A stretch of 20,313 nucleotides of DNA from an uncultured Caryophanales bacterium (GTDB lineage: Bacteria > Bacillota_I > Bacilli_A > RFN20 > CAG-826): assembly GCA_947165725.1 (NCBI GenBank), contig CAMVBL010000016.1, positions 1-20,313 of the forward strand, given 5' to 3'. The position numbers were made by a program, and so were the translations under genes. A model generated the notes under the pieces. It was given only the letters and a program-made list of their open reading frames with translations, was not told the DNA's origin and ran no database searches. Numbering within the stretch: the first letter of the stretch is position 1; every line of letters begins with the position of its first letter. Of this stretch, positions 7,236-14,989 are shown one piece after another.

Positions 7236-8122
7236 TGAGTACAATTAAAATTGGCGCCCTCGTTGACGGGCGCTATCGTATCGAAGCAAGAATTGGTCAT
7301 GGTGGTATGGCGGAAGTCTATGAAGCCACTGACATTATTAATAAACGTAAAGTTGCCATTAAGATGATTAGGGAAGACGTGATGAAGAATCCTATTAATC
7401 TTCGTCGTTTCCAAAACGAGGCCACAATTGCCTCAAGTTTAAATCACCCTAACATCGTGAAGGTTTTTAACCATGGCACAATTGAAGGTCGTCCATACAT
7501 CGCTAACGAGTATGTGCGCGGGCAAAGCATGAAAGATATGCTCGATTTTAGAACATCTATCCCAATCGCTGAAGCGGTTAGTTATATGTTACAACTAACA
7601 TCTGCTCTTTTTTATGCCCATCAACATAACATCATTCACCGTGATATCAAACCACAAAACATCTATGTCATGCCTGATGGCACGATTAAATTAGGTGACT
7701 TTGGTATTGCCCAAGCGGGTGGCGTGGACGATAGTTTTACAAAAACTAGTGAAATCGTGGGCTCTGTCCATTACTTAGCCCCTGAAATATCTCAGGGCAA
7801 GCCAGCCTCTATTCAATCAGATATCTATGCCGCTGGGGTCACCTTCTATGAATTATTAACTGGTCATGTTCCGTTTGATAAAGATACCCCAGTTAATGTC
7901 GCAGTTGCACACGTTAAGGAGAAATTCCCTCCTGTGAAAAAATATGTACCAAACTGCCCTAAAGAAATTGAAAAGATTATCGCTAACGCGACAAGAAAAC
8001 GCTTAGGCGACCGTTATAAAGGAGCGGATGAATTCTATGATGACTTATTAGAAATAAGTAAACATCCAGAACTCTTAAAAGAAAAGAAACCGCTCATCTC
8101 GAGGATTTTTGGGTTTAAATAA
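7235..8122 (+). CDS. prkC: Serine/threonine protein kinase, PrkC family, kinase domain only
   Basis: A Hanks-type kinase. I start at ATG 7235 (MSTIKIGALVDGRY), which has GGGAGG at 7219-7224; a TTG at 7217 overlaps that box. Residues: glycine loop GHGGMAEVY 21-29, ATP-binding K43 (VAIK), helix-C E62, catalytic loop HRDIKPQN 135-142 with D137, DFG 155-157, activation loop with several Ser/Thr (FTKTSEIVGS), and the APE box at 182-184. The protein ends at 295 aa with a short basic tail (KPLISRIFGFK). Full-length PrkC/PknB proteins have about 600-700 aa with a transmembrane helix and extracellular PASTA repeats that sense muropeptides; neither is present. It should be a soluble cytosolic kinase. 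rsgA follows with a one-base overlap. Confidence 0.95.
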   Translation: MSTIKIGALVDGRYRIEARIGHGGMAEVYEATDIINKRKVAIKMIREDVMKNPINLRRFQNEATIASSLNHPNIVKVFNHGTIEGRPYIANEYVRGQSMKDMLDFRTSIPIAEAVSYMLQLTSALFYAHQHNIIHRDIKPQNIYVMPDGTIKLGDFGIAQAGGVDDSFTKTSEIVGSVHYLAPEISQGKPASIQSDIYAAGVTFYELLTGHVPFDKDTPVNVAVAHVKEKFPPVKKYVPNCPKEIEKIIANATRKRLGDRYKGADEFYDDLLEISKHPELLKEKKPLISRIFGFK

Positions 8123-8988
8123 TGAAGGGATTAATTGTCGCTATTACATGTGGTCTCTACGCTATTGAAGCGGAAGGGATCATCTATAAATGTAAGCCAC
8201 GTGGTATTTTCCGTAACCAAGGAATTAAGCCAGTTGTGGGAGATAATATCGAATTTGATCCAAATGAATTAGTGATAGAAAACATCTATCCTCGTTCATC
8301 ATCTTTAAAAAGACCATTAATCGCTAATATTTCTCAAATCATCTTAGTGTTCTCTCTTAAAGAACCTGATTTTTCCTATCTTCTAGCGTTTAAATATCTA
8401 ACCTACGCTAATATGCATAACATCAAGGCAAAATTAGTCATTACTAAGATTGATAAAGAGCACGATGAAAAGCTCATAAATGAGATTAAAGAAACATTTA
8501 AAAGTATCAATATTGAAACCTATTTTATCAGCAATAAAACTAAAGAAGGACTCGAAGAAGTGAAGGCTTTATTTAAAGATGAAGTGAGCTGTATTATGGG
8601 TCAAACTGGTGTTGGTAAATCATCTTTAATAAACGCTATTGATAGCAATTATGAAAGAGCCATTGGTGAATATTCTATGGCCTTAGGAAGAGGCAAACAC
8701 CAAACAAAAGAAGTCATCCTTTTACCATATCAAGGTGGCTATATTGCCGATACTCCAGGATTCTCTTCATTAGAGTTAAATCTCTATAAAGAGGACCTAG
8801 CAGCCTTCTATCCTGGCTTTACCAATTTATATAATAAATGTTATTTTGCGGATTGCTTGCATTTAAGCGAAAATAGGTGTTTAGTAAAAGAGAAGGTTCA
8901 TAACGGTGAGATTTCTAATCTCGCCTATGAATGTTATAAAAAGTTATCAGAAGAAGCAATTTTTAAAAAAGAGAGGTATTCAAAATGA
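8122..8988 (+). CDS. rsgA: Ribosome small-subunit-dependent GTPase A
   Basis: A circularly permuted GTPase that checks late 30S ribosome assembly. An OB-fold lies at residues 1-65. The G motifs come in permuted order: TKID (G4) at 108-111, P-loop GQTGVGKSS (G1) 160-168, GRGKHQT (G2) 189-195, DTPG (G3) 210-213. The C-terminal zinc site is C240, C245, H247, C253. The 288 aa are normal. The start overlaps the kinase stop by one base. It ends in TGA (8986-8988), overlapping the rpe ATG by 4 nt, which is direct evidence that UGA is a stop in this genome. In B. subtilis the homologue is a known PrkC substrate, so the kinase neighbourhood makes functional sense. Confidence 0.96.
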   Translation: MKGLIVAITCGLYAIEAEGIIYKCKPRGIFRNQGIKPVVGDNIEFDPNELVIENIYPRSSSLKRPLIANISQIILVFSLKEPDFSYLLAFKYLTYANMHNIKAKLVITKIDKEHDEKLINEIKETFKSINIETYFISNKTKEGLEEVKALFKDEVSCIMGQTGVGKSSLINAIDSNYERAIGEYSMALGRGKHQTKEVILLPYQGGYIADTPGFSSLELNLYKEDLAAFYPGFTNLYNKCYFADCLHLSENRCLVKEKVHNGEISNLAYECYKKLSEEAIFKKERYSK

Positions 8989-9644
8989 AAAATATGATCG
9001 TTTCCCCATCCATTCTAGTGTGTGATTATTTACACTTAGAAAATGAATTAAAAAAGATTAAGGATGCTGGATGCACATGGATCCATTTAGATGTCATGGA
9101 CGGTCACTTTGTTCCAAATATTTCTTTCGGTAATATCTTCTTTGAAAAATTGTTTAAAGAAATCGACTTTGTTAAGGATGTTCACCTCATGGTGGAAGAC
9201 CCAATGAGTTTCATTAAAAAGTTCGCTAAAACAGGCGCTGACTATTTAACCTTCCATTATGAAGCATGTAAAGATGATGATGAAGTCGATGCAGTCATCG
9301 ATGAAATCCATAAATATAAAATGAAAGCTGGTCTTTCTGTTAAACCAGGAACCCCAATTGAAAAGGTCTATCCATTCTTAGAAAAGCTTGATCTTGTGCT
9401 CGTCATGAGCGTTGAACCTGGTGCGGGTGGTCAAAAATTCATCCCAGAAACATTAGATAGAATTAGCGCTCTTATTGATGAAATCGTTGAAACAAGAAGT
9501 CACGCTTTAATTTCTGTCGATGGTGGTATTAACGATATCACTGGTAAGGATTGCTTAAATATCGGCGCTGATGTCTTAGTCGCTGGTAACTACTTATTCG
9601 GTGCTGATAACTTTAAAGAAAGGTACGATAGCTTATTACATTAA
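8985..9644 (+). CDS. rpe: Ribulose-phosphate 3-epimerase
   Basis: Interconverts D-ribulose 5-phosphate and D-xylulose 5-phosphate in the non-oxidative pentose phosphate pathway. A TIM barrel of 219 aa. Metal and catalytic residues are visible: H34 and D36 in WIHLDVMDG, H67 in VHLMV, and D179 in SVDGGI. The phosphate-binding MSVEPGAGGQKF loop (141-152) is intact. A GAGAGG box (8971-8976) supports ATG 8985; MIVSPSI from the Met at residue 4 is an alternative start. It is overlapped by rsgA by 4 nt and is followed one base later by a membrane protein gene. Confidence 0.97.
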   Translation: MKNMIVSPSILVCDYLHLENELKKIKDAGCTWIHLDVMDGHFVPNISFGNIFFEKLFKEIDFVKDVHLMVEDPMSFIKKFAKTGADYLTFHYEACKDDDEVDAVIDEIHKYKMKAGLSVKPGTPIEKVYPFLEKLDLVLVMSVEPGAGGQKFIPETLDRISALIDEIVETRSHALISVDGGINDITGKDCLNIGADVLVAGNYLFGADNFKERYDSLLH

Positions 9645-9645
9645 T

Positions 9646-10326
9646 ATGGGCTTTATTTCCTTTGCGATATTCTTAGCTAGCTTATCCCTCTTTGTGGGAG
9701 GATATTTTCTTTCATCCGCTTTTTACTATAAAAAACACGATGTGAAATATTCCTTTAAAAGAATGTTTCCATATGAATTCAATTATCCAAATTCTTTTAA
9801 AAGAAACATATATGGCAATATCGCTTTAGTTTTATCAATGCTAGGCGTTATTGTCTTTTATATTTATAAGATGAGTAATATTAATTCTAATAGCATTACC
9901 ATCTACGTTTTAGTGGCACTTTCTATTATTACTGCTGCCTTAATTGGTTGCTTATTATTTATGCCATTACAATTCTTAAGAACACATATTATTGTTTCTA
10001 CTTTAGCAATGACTCTTTCATTTGCAATGCCTGCCCTTAATGCCTTATTAGGCTATGAAGCATTTAGAGTTAATGAAGTGGATACCGCTAAAGCGTTAAG
10101 TGTCATTGCCATGGTGGTGGGTGCTTTATTAGCGGTCACTATGGTCATCTTCTTATTTAATCCACGCGCTACATATAAGATTTATTTAGATAAAAGTGTT
10201 GATAAAGATGGTAATGAAGTAATGGCGAGACCTAAATTCATTCCAATCGCTTTTAATGAGTGGTGGGCTATCTTCACTTATATGCTATCTCCATTACCTT
10301 TAGTATTATTAAGTTTCATTGCTTAA
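9646..10326 (+). CDS. Polytopic membrane protein of unknown function, about 6 TM
   Basis: A 226-aa hydrophobic protein that I do not recognise. Predicted membrane segments by eye lie at about residues 2-26, 53-74, 85-112, 114-139, 150-174 and 205-226, with a basic loop after TM1 (YYKKHDVKYSFKR) and a charged stretch DKSVDKDGNE before TM6. By the positive-inside rule the first loop is probably cytosolic. I chose ATG 9646, one base after the rpe stop; an upstream in-frame GTG at 9601 lies inside rpe and is less likely. No good ribosome binding site is seen, so coupled translation is likely. In Bacillus this slot holds thiN and spoVM, which are absent. It is the last gene before the terminator. 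Confidence 0.75.
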   Translation: MGFISFAIFLASLSLFVGGYFLSSAFYYKKHDVKYSFKRMFPYEFNYPNSFKRNIYGNIALVLSMLGVIVFYIYKMSNINSNSITIYVLVALSIITAALIGCLLFMPLQFLRTHIIVSTLAMTLSFAMPALNALLGYEAFRVNEVDTAKALSVIAMVVGALLAVTMVIFLFNPRATYKIYLDKSVDKDGNEVMARPKFIPIAFNEWWAIFTYMLSPLPLVLLSFIA

Positions 10327-10334
10327 GAATAATA

Positions 10335-10364
10335 AAAAACGACTCGTTTCTGAGTCGATTTTTA
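10335..10364. terminator. Bidirectional intrinsic terminator
   Basis: A stem CGACTC (10340-10345) and GAGTCG (10352-10357) encloses a 6-nt loop. It is followed by ATTTTT on the plus strand and preceded by AAAAA, which gives a U-tract on the minus strand. It lies between the convergent membrane protein gene and rpmB, so it can end both transcripts. Confidence 0.85.
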
Positions 10365-10387
10365 TATCTTGTCTTTTAAGTAAAAGA

Positions 10388-10582
10388 TTAGCGATCCTTA
10401 TATTGTTTATTGAGGCTACGATATGCTCTTGTAGACATACGAATACGCATTTCTTTGCCATCAACAACGACGGTACGAACTTGAAGATTGGTGTTCCATC
10501 TACGACGTGTAGCTCTTAAAGAGTGGGAACGGTTGTTACCGCTTAATGGACCTTTTCCTAATACTGGACAAACTCTTGACAT
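10388..10582 (-). CDS. rpmB: 50S ribosomal protein L28
   Basis: A small basic 64-aa protein of the large ribosomal subunit. The family signature GNNRSHSLRATRRRWNTNLQ is at residues 15-34, preceded by CPVLGKGPL and followed by VDGKEMRIRMSTRAYRSL. Only one cysteine (C5) remains, so it is a non-zinc-binding form. AGGAGG on the minus strand lies close upstream of ATG 10582. Its inverted position after rpe matches the conserved Firmicutes order. It has its own promoter (10613-10641) and shares the bidirectional terminator on its 3' side. Confidence 0.95.
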   Translation of the reverse strand: MSRVCPVLGKGPLSGNNRSHSLRATRRRWNTNLQVRTVVVDGKEMRIRMSTRAYRSLNKQYKDR

Positions 10583-10612
10583 ATCATCGTCCTCCTGATT
10601 TGTTGCCGATTA

Positions 10613-10641
10613 ATATTATCATAAGATAAAAATCATAGCAA
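10613..10641 (-). promoter_or_regulatory. Candidate rpmB promoter
   Basis: On the minus strand, TTGCTA (plus 10636-10641) and TAATAT (plus 10613-10618) are 17 nt apart, upstream of the AGGAGG box and the ATG at 10582. Alternative overlapping hexamers (TTGTTG, TGATAA) also exist in this AT-rich stretch. Confidence 0.5.
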
Positions 10642-10702
10642 CAATAAATTTGTTTTTTAACGTATCATTGAAAATCAAAATTTTCAGTTAATAAATCAGT
10701 AA

Positions 10703-10732
10703 TAAAAAAGAGGCTAACAATAATTAACCTCT
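10703..10732 (-). terminator. Intrinsic terminator of the PH-like membrane protein gene
   Basis: Read on the minus strand, AGAGGUUAA pairs with UUAGCCUCU through one U-G wobble to give a 9-bp stem with a 6-nt loop, directly followed by six U residues. It begins 7 nt after the TAG at 10740-10742, which separates this gene from rpmB transcription. Confidence 0.8.
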
Positions 10733-10739
10733 ATTTCAT

Positions 10740-11189
10740 CTACATTTTGACGTTTGGATAACGTTTCTTAAATTCTTCTTTGCTTAACAAATTATTGCAC
10801 TTTTTAAGCATCGCTTGATAGATTTCTCCGTTTCTATCAAATGGTAGATATCTAACATGCCCCTTATTTGTGTAGAACACTAAGGTTCTTTTCTTTTCTG
10901 ATTGCTCTTTATCGATATACACTACATCGTTGTAGTGATAATACGCTTCTTTAAACGCTCTCACTTGCACTAGATACTTGTTTTCAATAACGTAGAAATT
11001 ACGCACTAAGGAGAGGACTAACATCCCAATACTAGTTAGAACGTAAAGGATAATAATGAGTATTTGAATGACTCCCCATTTTTGGAAGAGAAACAAACTA
11101 ATACAAGATAGAAATAAGCCTATCGCGAATAATAGGTCCATTATTATAAAGATTAATATAGTTCTACGACGGTCTACTGGGACTTTCAT
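10740..11189 (-). CDS. Membrane protein with two TM helices and a PH-like C-terminal domain
   Basis: A 149-aa protein of unknown function. A short basic N-terminus (MKVPVDRRR) precedes two hydrophobic helices at about residues 10-34 and 40-63. About 85 residues follow with beta-strand alternation (NFYVIENKYLVQVRAF, VVYIDKEQSEKKRTLVFYTNKG) and a closing helix. This layout resembles bacterial PH-domain (bPH/YdbT-like) membrane proteins; both termini would be cytosolic. The TATAAT -10 ends just 9 nt before the ATG and no Shine-Dalgarno box is seen, so the message may be nearly leaderless. It is transcribed alone, divergently from glgC, with its own terminator. The PH assignment is tentative. Confidence 0.8.
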   Translation of the reverse strand: MKVPVDRRRTILIFIIMDLLFAIGLFLSCISLFLFQKWGVIQILIIILYVLTSIGMLVLSLVRNFYVIENKYLVQVRAFKEAYYHYNDVVYIDKEQSEKKRTLVFYTNKGHVRYLPFDRNGEIYQAMLKKCNNLLSKEEFKKRYPNVKM

Positions 11190-11198
11190 ACTGGGCTT

Positions 11199-11227
11199 AT
11201 TATAACAAGTTACAATAAACTATTAAA
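11199..11227 (-). promoter_or_regulatory. Candidate promoter of the PH-like protein gene
   Basis: On the minus strand, a perfect TATAAT -10 (plus 11199-11204) has a weak TTTAAT -35 (plus 11222-11227) with 17-nt spacing. The -10 is 9 nt from the start codon. It lies back to back with the glgC promoter. Confidence 0.5.
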
Positions 11228-11233
11228 AATGTT

Positions 11234-11262
11234 TTTAAACTACGCGTGCGCAGTGCTATAAT
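11234..11262 (+). promoter_or_regulatory. glgC operon promoter with extended -10 and GC-rich spacer
   Basis: TTTAAA (11234-11239), a 17-nt spacer and TATAAT (11257-11262), with the extended -10 form TGCTATAAT. The spacer carries two overlapping 6-bp palindromes, ACGCGT (11242-11247) and TGCGCA (11247-11252), in otherwise AT-rich DNA, which could be a regulator site. AAGGAG for glgC lies at 11276-11281. Confidence 0.65.
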
Positions 11263-11287
11263 TTTATTGAACAAAAAGGAGCATATT

Positions 11288-12412
11288 ATGTCACATAATG
11301 TCGTAGCAATGATTCTTGCAGGCGGCAAAGGGACAAGATTAGGTCTTTTGACTAAAAAAATGGCAAAACCTGCTGTCTCTTTTGCGGCTAAATACAGAAT
11401 TATTGATTTCCCTCTTAGTAACTGTGCTAACAGTGGAATCAATACAATTGGTGTTTTAACCCAATACGAACCAACCGTTCTCGATAGTTATATCGGTAAT
11501 GGTGAAAAATGGGGTTTCAATGGTGTCCATGCTCTCCTCACATCCATTGCCCCGCGTCAAACTGATGAAGGCGCTAACTGGTACAAAGGTACCGCTGACG
11601 CTATCACGCAAAACATTGAATTCCTTGATGGTCTATCCCCAGATTATGTCCTGATCCTTTCAGGCGACCACATTTATAAAACGACTTATAACGAAATGAT
11701 TGACCTCCACGTAGATAGTGGTGCTGATGCCACAATCTCCGTTATTGAAGTCGATCCAAAAGAAGCAAGTCGATTTGGCATTATGGCGGTTGATAAAACT
11801 GACCGTATTACCGAATTCCAAGAAAAGCCAAAGAAACCAAAGAGCAATTTAGCCTCTATGGGTGTTTATGTCTTTACTTGGAAAGTATTAAGAAAGTACT
11901 TAATTGCCGATAAAGCATTAGATACAAACCATGACTTCGGTGGTGATATCATCCCAGCGATGTTAAATGATGGCTTAAAACTCCAAGCCTATAGATTTAA
12001 AGGCTATTGGAGAGACGTTGGTACATTAGATTCCTTACACGAAGCTAATATGGACGTCGCTCTTGATCGAAGTGATTTACATTTCCATGGTGATAGAAGC
12101 ACCAGAATCTATACTGAAGATACATATTCTTTACCGCATTATTTAGGTAGAGAAGCCTCAATTAAATCTTCGATTTGTAACCAAGGCGCGATTGTCTTAG
12201 GCAATGTTACTTCCTCAGTTATTTCTAATGAAGTCTTAATTGAAGAAGATGCAGTTGTTGATCGCTGCGTAGTCATGGAAGGTTCTGTGATTAAACGTGG
12301 CGCTAAAGTCTATAACGCAATCGTGGCCCCAAATACCACAATTGAAAGTGGCGTAGTGGTTAACGCTAATAGTAAAGAAATTGCCTTAGTCGGCGGAAAG
12401 GTGTCTCACTAA
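11288..12412 (+). CDS. glgC: Glucose-1-phosphate adenylyltransferase, catalytic subunit
   Basis: Makes ADP-glucose from glucose 1-phosphate and ATP, the committed step of bacterial glycogen synthesis. The 374 aa start at ATG 11288, 6 nt after AAGGAG; an upstream in-frame GTG at 11246 overlaps the promoter. The nucleotidyltransferase signature LAGGKGTRLGLLT is at residues 10-22, followed by the KPAV segment (27-30), YRIIDFPLSNC (36-46) and YKGTADAI near residue 100. The glucose-1-P site FQEKP follows at about 178-182. The C-terminal third shows hexapeptide repeats of a left-handed beta helix. The arrangement with glgD one base downstream matches Firmicutes GlgC-GlgD heteromers, in which GlgC is catalytic. 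Confidence 0.95.
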   Translation: MSHNVVAMILAGGKGTRLGLLTKKMAKPAVSFAAKYRIIDFPLSNCANSGINTIGVLTQYEPTVLDSYIGNGEKWGFNGVHALLTSIAPRQTDEGANWYKGTADAITQNIEFLDGLSPDYVLILSGDHIYKTTYNEMIDLHVDSGADATISVIEVDPKEASRFGIMAVDKTDRITEFQEKPKKPKSNLASMGVYVFTWKVLRKYLIADKALDTNHDFGGDIIPAMLNDGLKLQAYRFKGYWRDVGTLDSLHEANMDVALDRSDLHFHGDRSTRIYTEDTYSLPHYLGREASIKSSICNQGAIVLGNVTSSVISNEVLIEEDAVVDRCVVMEGSVIKRGAKVYNAIVAPNTTIESGVVVNANSKEIALVGGKVSH

Positions 12413-12413
12413 T

Positions 12414-13526
12414 ATGGCAAAAGTCTATGGTTTTTGTAATTTACATGATGCTCCTTCATTAGGCAAGCTCACTGAAAAACGTCCAATTGGTACAGTCTCC
12501 TTCTTAGGAAGATATGGCTTAATGGACTTCACATTATCAAATTTCTCTAACTCTGGTATTGATAATGTTGGTATCTTAGTGGACCGTCATCTCCACTCTG
12601 TGGTGTCTCATGTTAGAGATGGTTCTATTTGGGTCAACAATACCAAACTTGGTAACCAAAGAATTTTCTATAACGAAAACGTTCCAAGTAGAAAATTTAA
12701 TACCGATGTTAATAACTTATTATCTAATAGATTACACTTTGAAGATATCGATGCAGACTACGTAGTGGTCGCCCCAGCCTTCTTCTTAATGTCAATCGAC
12801 TTTAGAGACTATATTGAAAAACATATCGAATCAGGTCGTGAAATTTCTCTTATTTATAAGAGAGTGAAGAACGCTAAAGAGGAATTCTTAAACTGTGATG
12901 TCATCAAAACAGAAAACAAATTAGTAAAGAACTTCTCCATTAACATGGGCACCGCAAAAGAGGCGATGATCTCTTTAGAAATCTTTATCTTCAATTACAG
13001 AACATTCTGTCAACTTGTTAATAAGACAAGAGAAATCTCTACCTTATTTAATATTCGTGATTTAGTCAATTACTGTGCGACTAATGGCTTATATGAAGTC
13101 AATGCCTTCTCTTTTGATGGTTATGTCGCTCCAATCTTAGACTTTGACTGCTTTGTTAAATACTCCATGGAACTCTTATCTTATGAAGTCAGAAAACAAC
13201 TCTTCAAAGAAGATTGGCCAATTTATACAACTACACACAATACCCCTCCAGCTTTATATGGTGAAAAGGCTAATGTTAGTAATTCATTTATTTCTAACGG
13301 TTCAACAATTAAAGGTACTGTCATTAATTCCATCCTTTCCCGTGATGTCGTCGTGGAAGAAGGAGCGGTTGTTAAAGACTGCATTCTCTTCAGTGGCACT
13401 AAAGTGGGTAAAGGTAGTCATCTCCAATATGTTGTTGCGGATAAGAAAGTCCAGATTAAAGAAGTTAGAGATGTCGCTGGTGATGATGATCACTACATGT
13501 ATATAAGTTTTGGAGCTAATATCTAA
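12414..13526 (+). CDS. glgD: GlgD, regulatory subunit of ADP-glucose pyrophosphorylase
   Basis: A 370-aa GlgC paralogue. It keeps the overall fold (GRYGLMDFTLSNFSNSGIDN at 32-51, the beta-helix C-terminus with VSNSFISNGSTIKGTVINSI) but lacks the GGxGTRL nucleotide loop and the catalytic lysine motifs; the N-terminus reads MAKVYGFCNLHDAPSLGKLT. This is the known state of GlgD in Firmicutes, a non-catalytic subunit that raises GlgC activity. It begins one base after the glgC stop and ends one base before glgA, so the three are translationally linked. No oddity beyond the expected loss of catalysis. Confidence 0.93.
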   Translation: MAKVYGFCNLHDAPSLGKLTEKRPIGTVSFLGRYGLMDFTLSNFSNSGIDNVGILVDRHLHSVVSHVRDGSIWVNNTKLGNQRIFYNENVPSRKFNTDVNNLLSNRLHFEDIDADYVVVAPAFFLMSIDFRDYIEKHIESGREISLIYKRVKNAKEEFLNCDVIKTENKLVKNFSINMGTAKEAMISLEIFIFNYRTFCQLVNKTREISTLFNIRDLVNYCATNGLYEVNAFSFDGYVAPILDFDCFVKYSMELLSYEVRKQLFKEDWPIYTTTHNTPPALYGEKANVSNSFISNGSTIKGTVINSILSRDVVVEEGAVVKDCILFSGTKVGKGSHLQYVVADKKVQIKEVRDVAGDDDHYMYISFGANI

Positions 13527-13527
13527 C

Positions 13528-14967
13528 ATGAAAATAGTAATGGTTGCCAGTGAGGCCCGTCCTTTCTGTAAGACGGGTGGTCTTGCTGATGTCGTTTATT
13601 CTCTTTCTAAAGAATTAGTAAAGATGGGGGAAGAAGTTTCCGTATTTTTACCTTTCTATGATTCAATTCGTCGTCAAATATCAGATAAAGCTTTAAAGAA
13701 AGCTGCTTCTTATAAGACACATATGTCTTGGCGTAAACAAAACGTTGATGTCTATTCATTAGTGAATGAAGGCATCACTTATTACTTCATTGAAAACCAA
13801 CAATATTTTGAAAGAGGCCATATTTATGGCGACTTTGATGATGGTGAACGCTTTGCGTTCTTTACCATCGCGGTTAAGCAGTTCTTATTAAGTAAACGCT
13901 TTCGTCCAGACATCATTCATGTCCATGACTGGCAAGCCGGTATGCTTCCATGTATCTTACGTGTGGATGAAGAGTGTCGAGAAAAGTTCGCTAAAACCAA
14001 ATTTGTTTTCACCATCCATAACCCAGCCTTCCAAGGCTTAATGCCTAAATTCACATTAGGTGATTTCTATAACTTAACTGATGAATATTTTGATAACGGT
14101 TCAGTCCGTTTCAAAGATCAAGTAAGTACCTTAAAAGCGGGTATTGTTTATTCAAATAAAATCACAACTGTTTCCCCAACCCATCATCTTGAATTATTAA
14201 CTCCTGAAGGTGGTATGGGTCTAGATAGTGTTCTCCGTTATAGAGAATGGGACTTCTCTGGTATCTTAAATGGTATCGACTATTTAGAATTTAATCCTGA
14301 AACTGATAAACAAATCGCGCAAGAATATACCGCGAAGAACTTAGTCAGCGGTAAGAAAGCTAATAAGGAAGCTTTATGCTATCAATATGGTATTAAAAAT
14401 CCTAAAGCCCCTTTATATGCTTTAGTCACACGTATTACTTGGCAAAAAGGTTTTGATATCATCTTCCCCGCGGTAGAAGAATTAATCGCTAGAGGGGCTA
14501 ATATCTTTATGCTCGGTAGTGGTGAACGTCAATACGAACAAAAATGGGAAGAATTAAAAAATAGATACCCAGACCGTATTGGTCTATTTATCGGTTATAG
14601 CGATAACCTCGCGCATAAAGTCTACGCTGCAAGTGACTTCTTTATCATGCCATCTCTATTTGAACCATGTGGCTTAGGTCAAATGATTGCTCAAAGATAT
14701 GGTTCTTTACCAATTGTTCGTAGAACAGGTGGCTTAAAAGACAGTGTTATTTGCTATGACGGCAATAACGCTGAAACTAGTAACGGCTTTGGCTTTGATG
14801 CCTATAGTGCTTATGAGATGACTAGAACATCTCATTATGCATATGATGTCTATAACAATAAGAAATTACTTCATCAATTGATGAAAAATGCAATGAATAC
14901 TGATAATTCATGGTTGAAGAGTACCTTAGAATACATTAAACTTTATAAGATGTTACTTACTAAGTAA
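13528..14967 (+). CDS. glgA: Glycogen synthase (ADP-glucose, GT5)
   Basis: Transfers glucose from ADP-glucose to the growing alpha-1,4-glucan in the cytosol. The 479 aa match the family. The ADP-glucose-binding KTGGLADV is at residues 15-22. The DWQAG motif follows ([11 protein letters not shown]) and the GT-B C-terminal domain starts near 290 ([16 protein letters not shown]). The donor-site motif FEPCGLGQ and [10 protein letters not shown] follow. I chose ATG 13528 ([13 protein letters not shown]); the in-frame TTG at 13510 overlaps glgD and its GGAG box (13511-13514) would serve 13528 with a rather long 13-nt spacing. No glgB or glgP is adjacent, so branching and breakdown enzymes must lie elsewhere or be absent. 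Confidence 0.95.
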   Translation: MKIVMVASEARPFCKTGGLADVVYSLSKELVKMGEEVSVFLPFYDSIRRQISDKALKKAASYKTHMSWRKQNVDVYSLVNEGITYYFIENQQYFERGHIYGDFDDGERFAFFTIAVKQFLLSKRFRPDIIHVHDWQAGMLPCILRVDEECREKFAKTKFVFTIHNPAFQGLMPKFTLGDFYNLTDEYFDNGSVRFKDQVSTLKAGIVYSNKITTVSPTHHLELLTPEGGMGLDSVLRYREWDFSGILNGIDYLEFNPETDKQIAQEYTAKNLVSGKKANKEALCYQYGIKNPKAPLYALVTRITWQKGFDIIFPAVEELIARGANIFMLGSGERQYEQKWEELKNRYPDRIGLFIGYSDNLAHKVYAASDFFIMPSLFEPCGLGQMIAQRYGSLPIVRRTGGLKDSVICYDGNNAETSNGFGFDAYSAYEMTRTSHYAYDVYNNKKLLHQLMKNAMNTDNSWLKSTLEYIKLYKMLLTK

Positions 14968-14989
14968 CTCTCTTAAAGGAGTATGTATT

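Noticed and set aside
7013..7414. Antisense 133-codon frame across the phosphatase-kinase junction
   Set aside because: It lies opposite two conserved coding regions and shows no start signal or family features.
11200..11442. Minus-strand 80-codon frame over the glgC start
   Set aside because: It would cross the divergent promoters and lie antisense to the conserved nucleotide-binding region of glgC.
12414..13526. Loss of the GGxGTRL loop in the second glg gene as a newly inactivated GlgC
   Set aside because: This is the normal state of GlgD in Firmicutes, so it is not a new pseudoenzyme.
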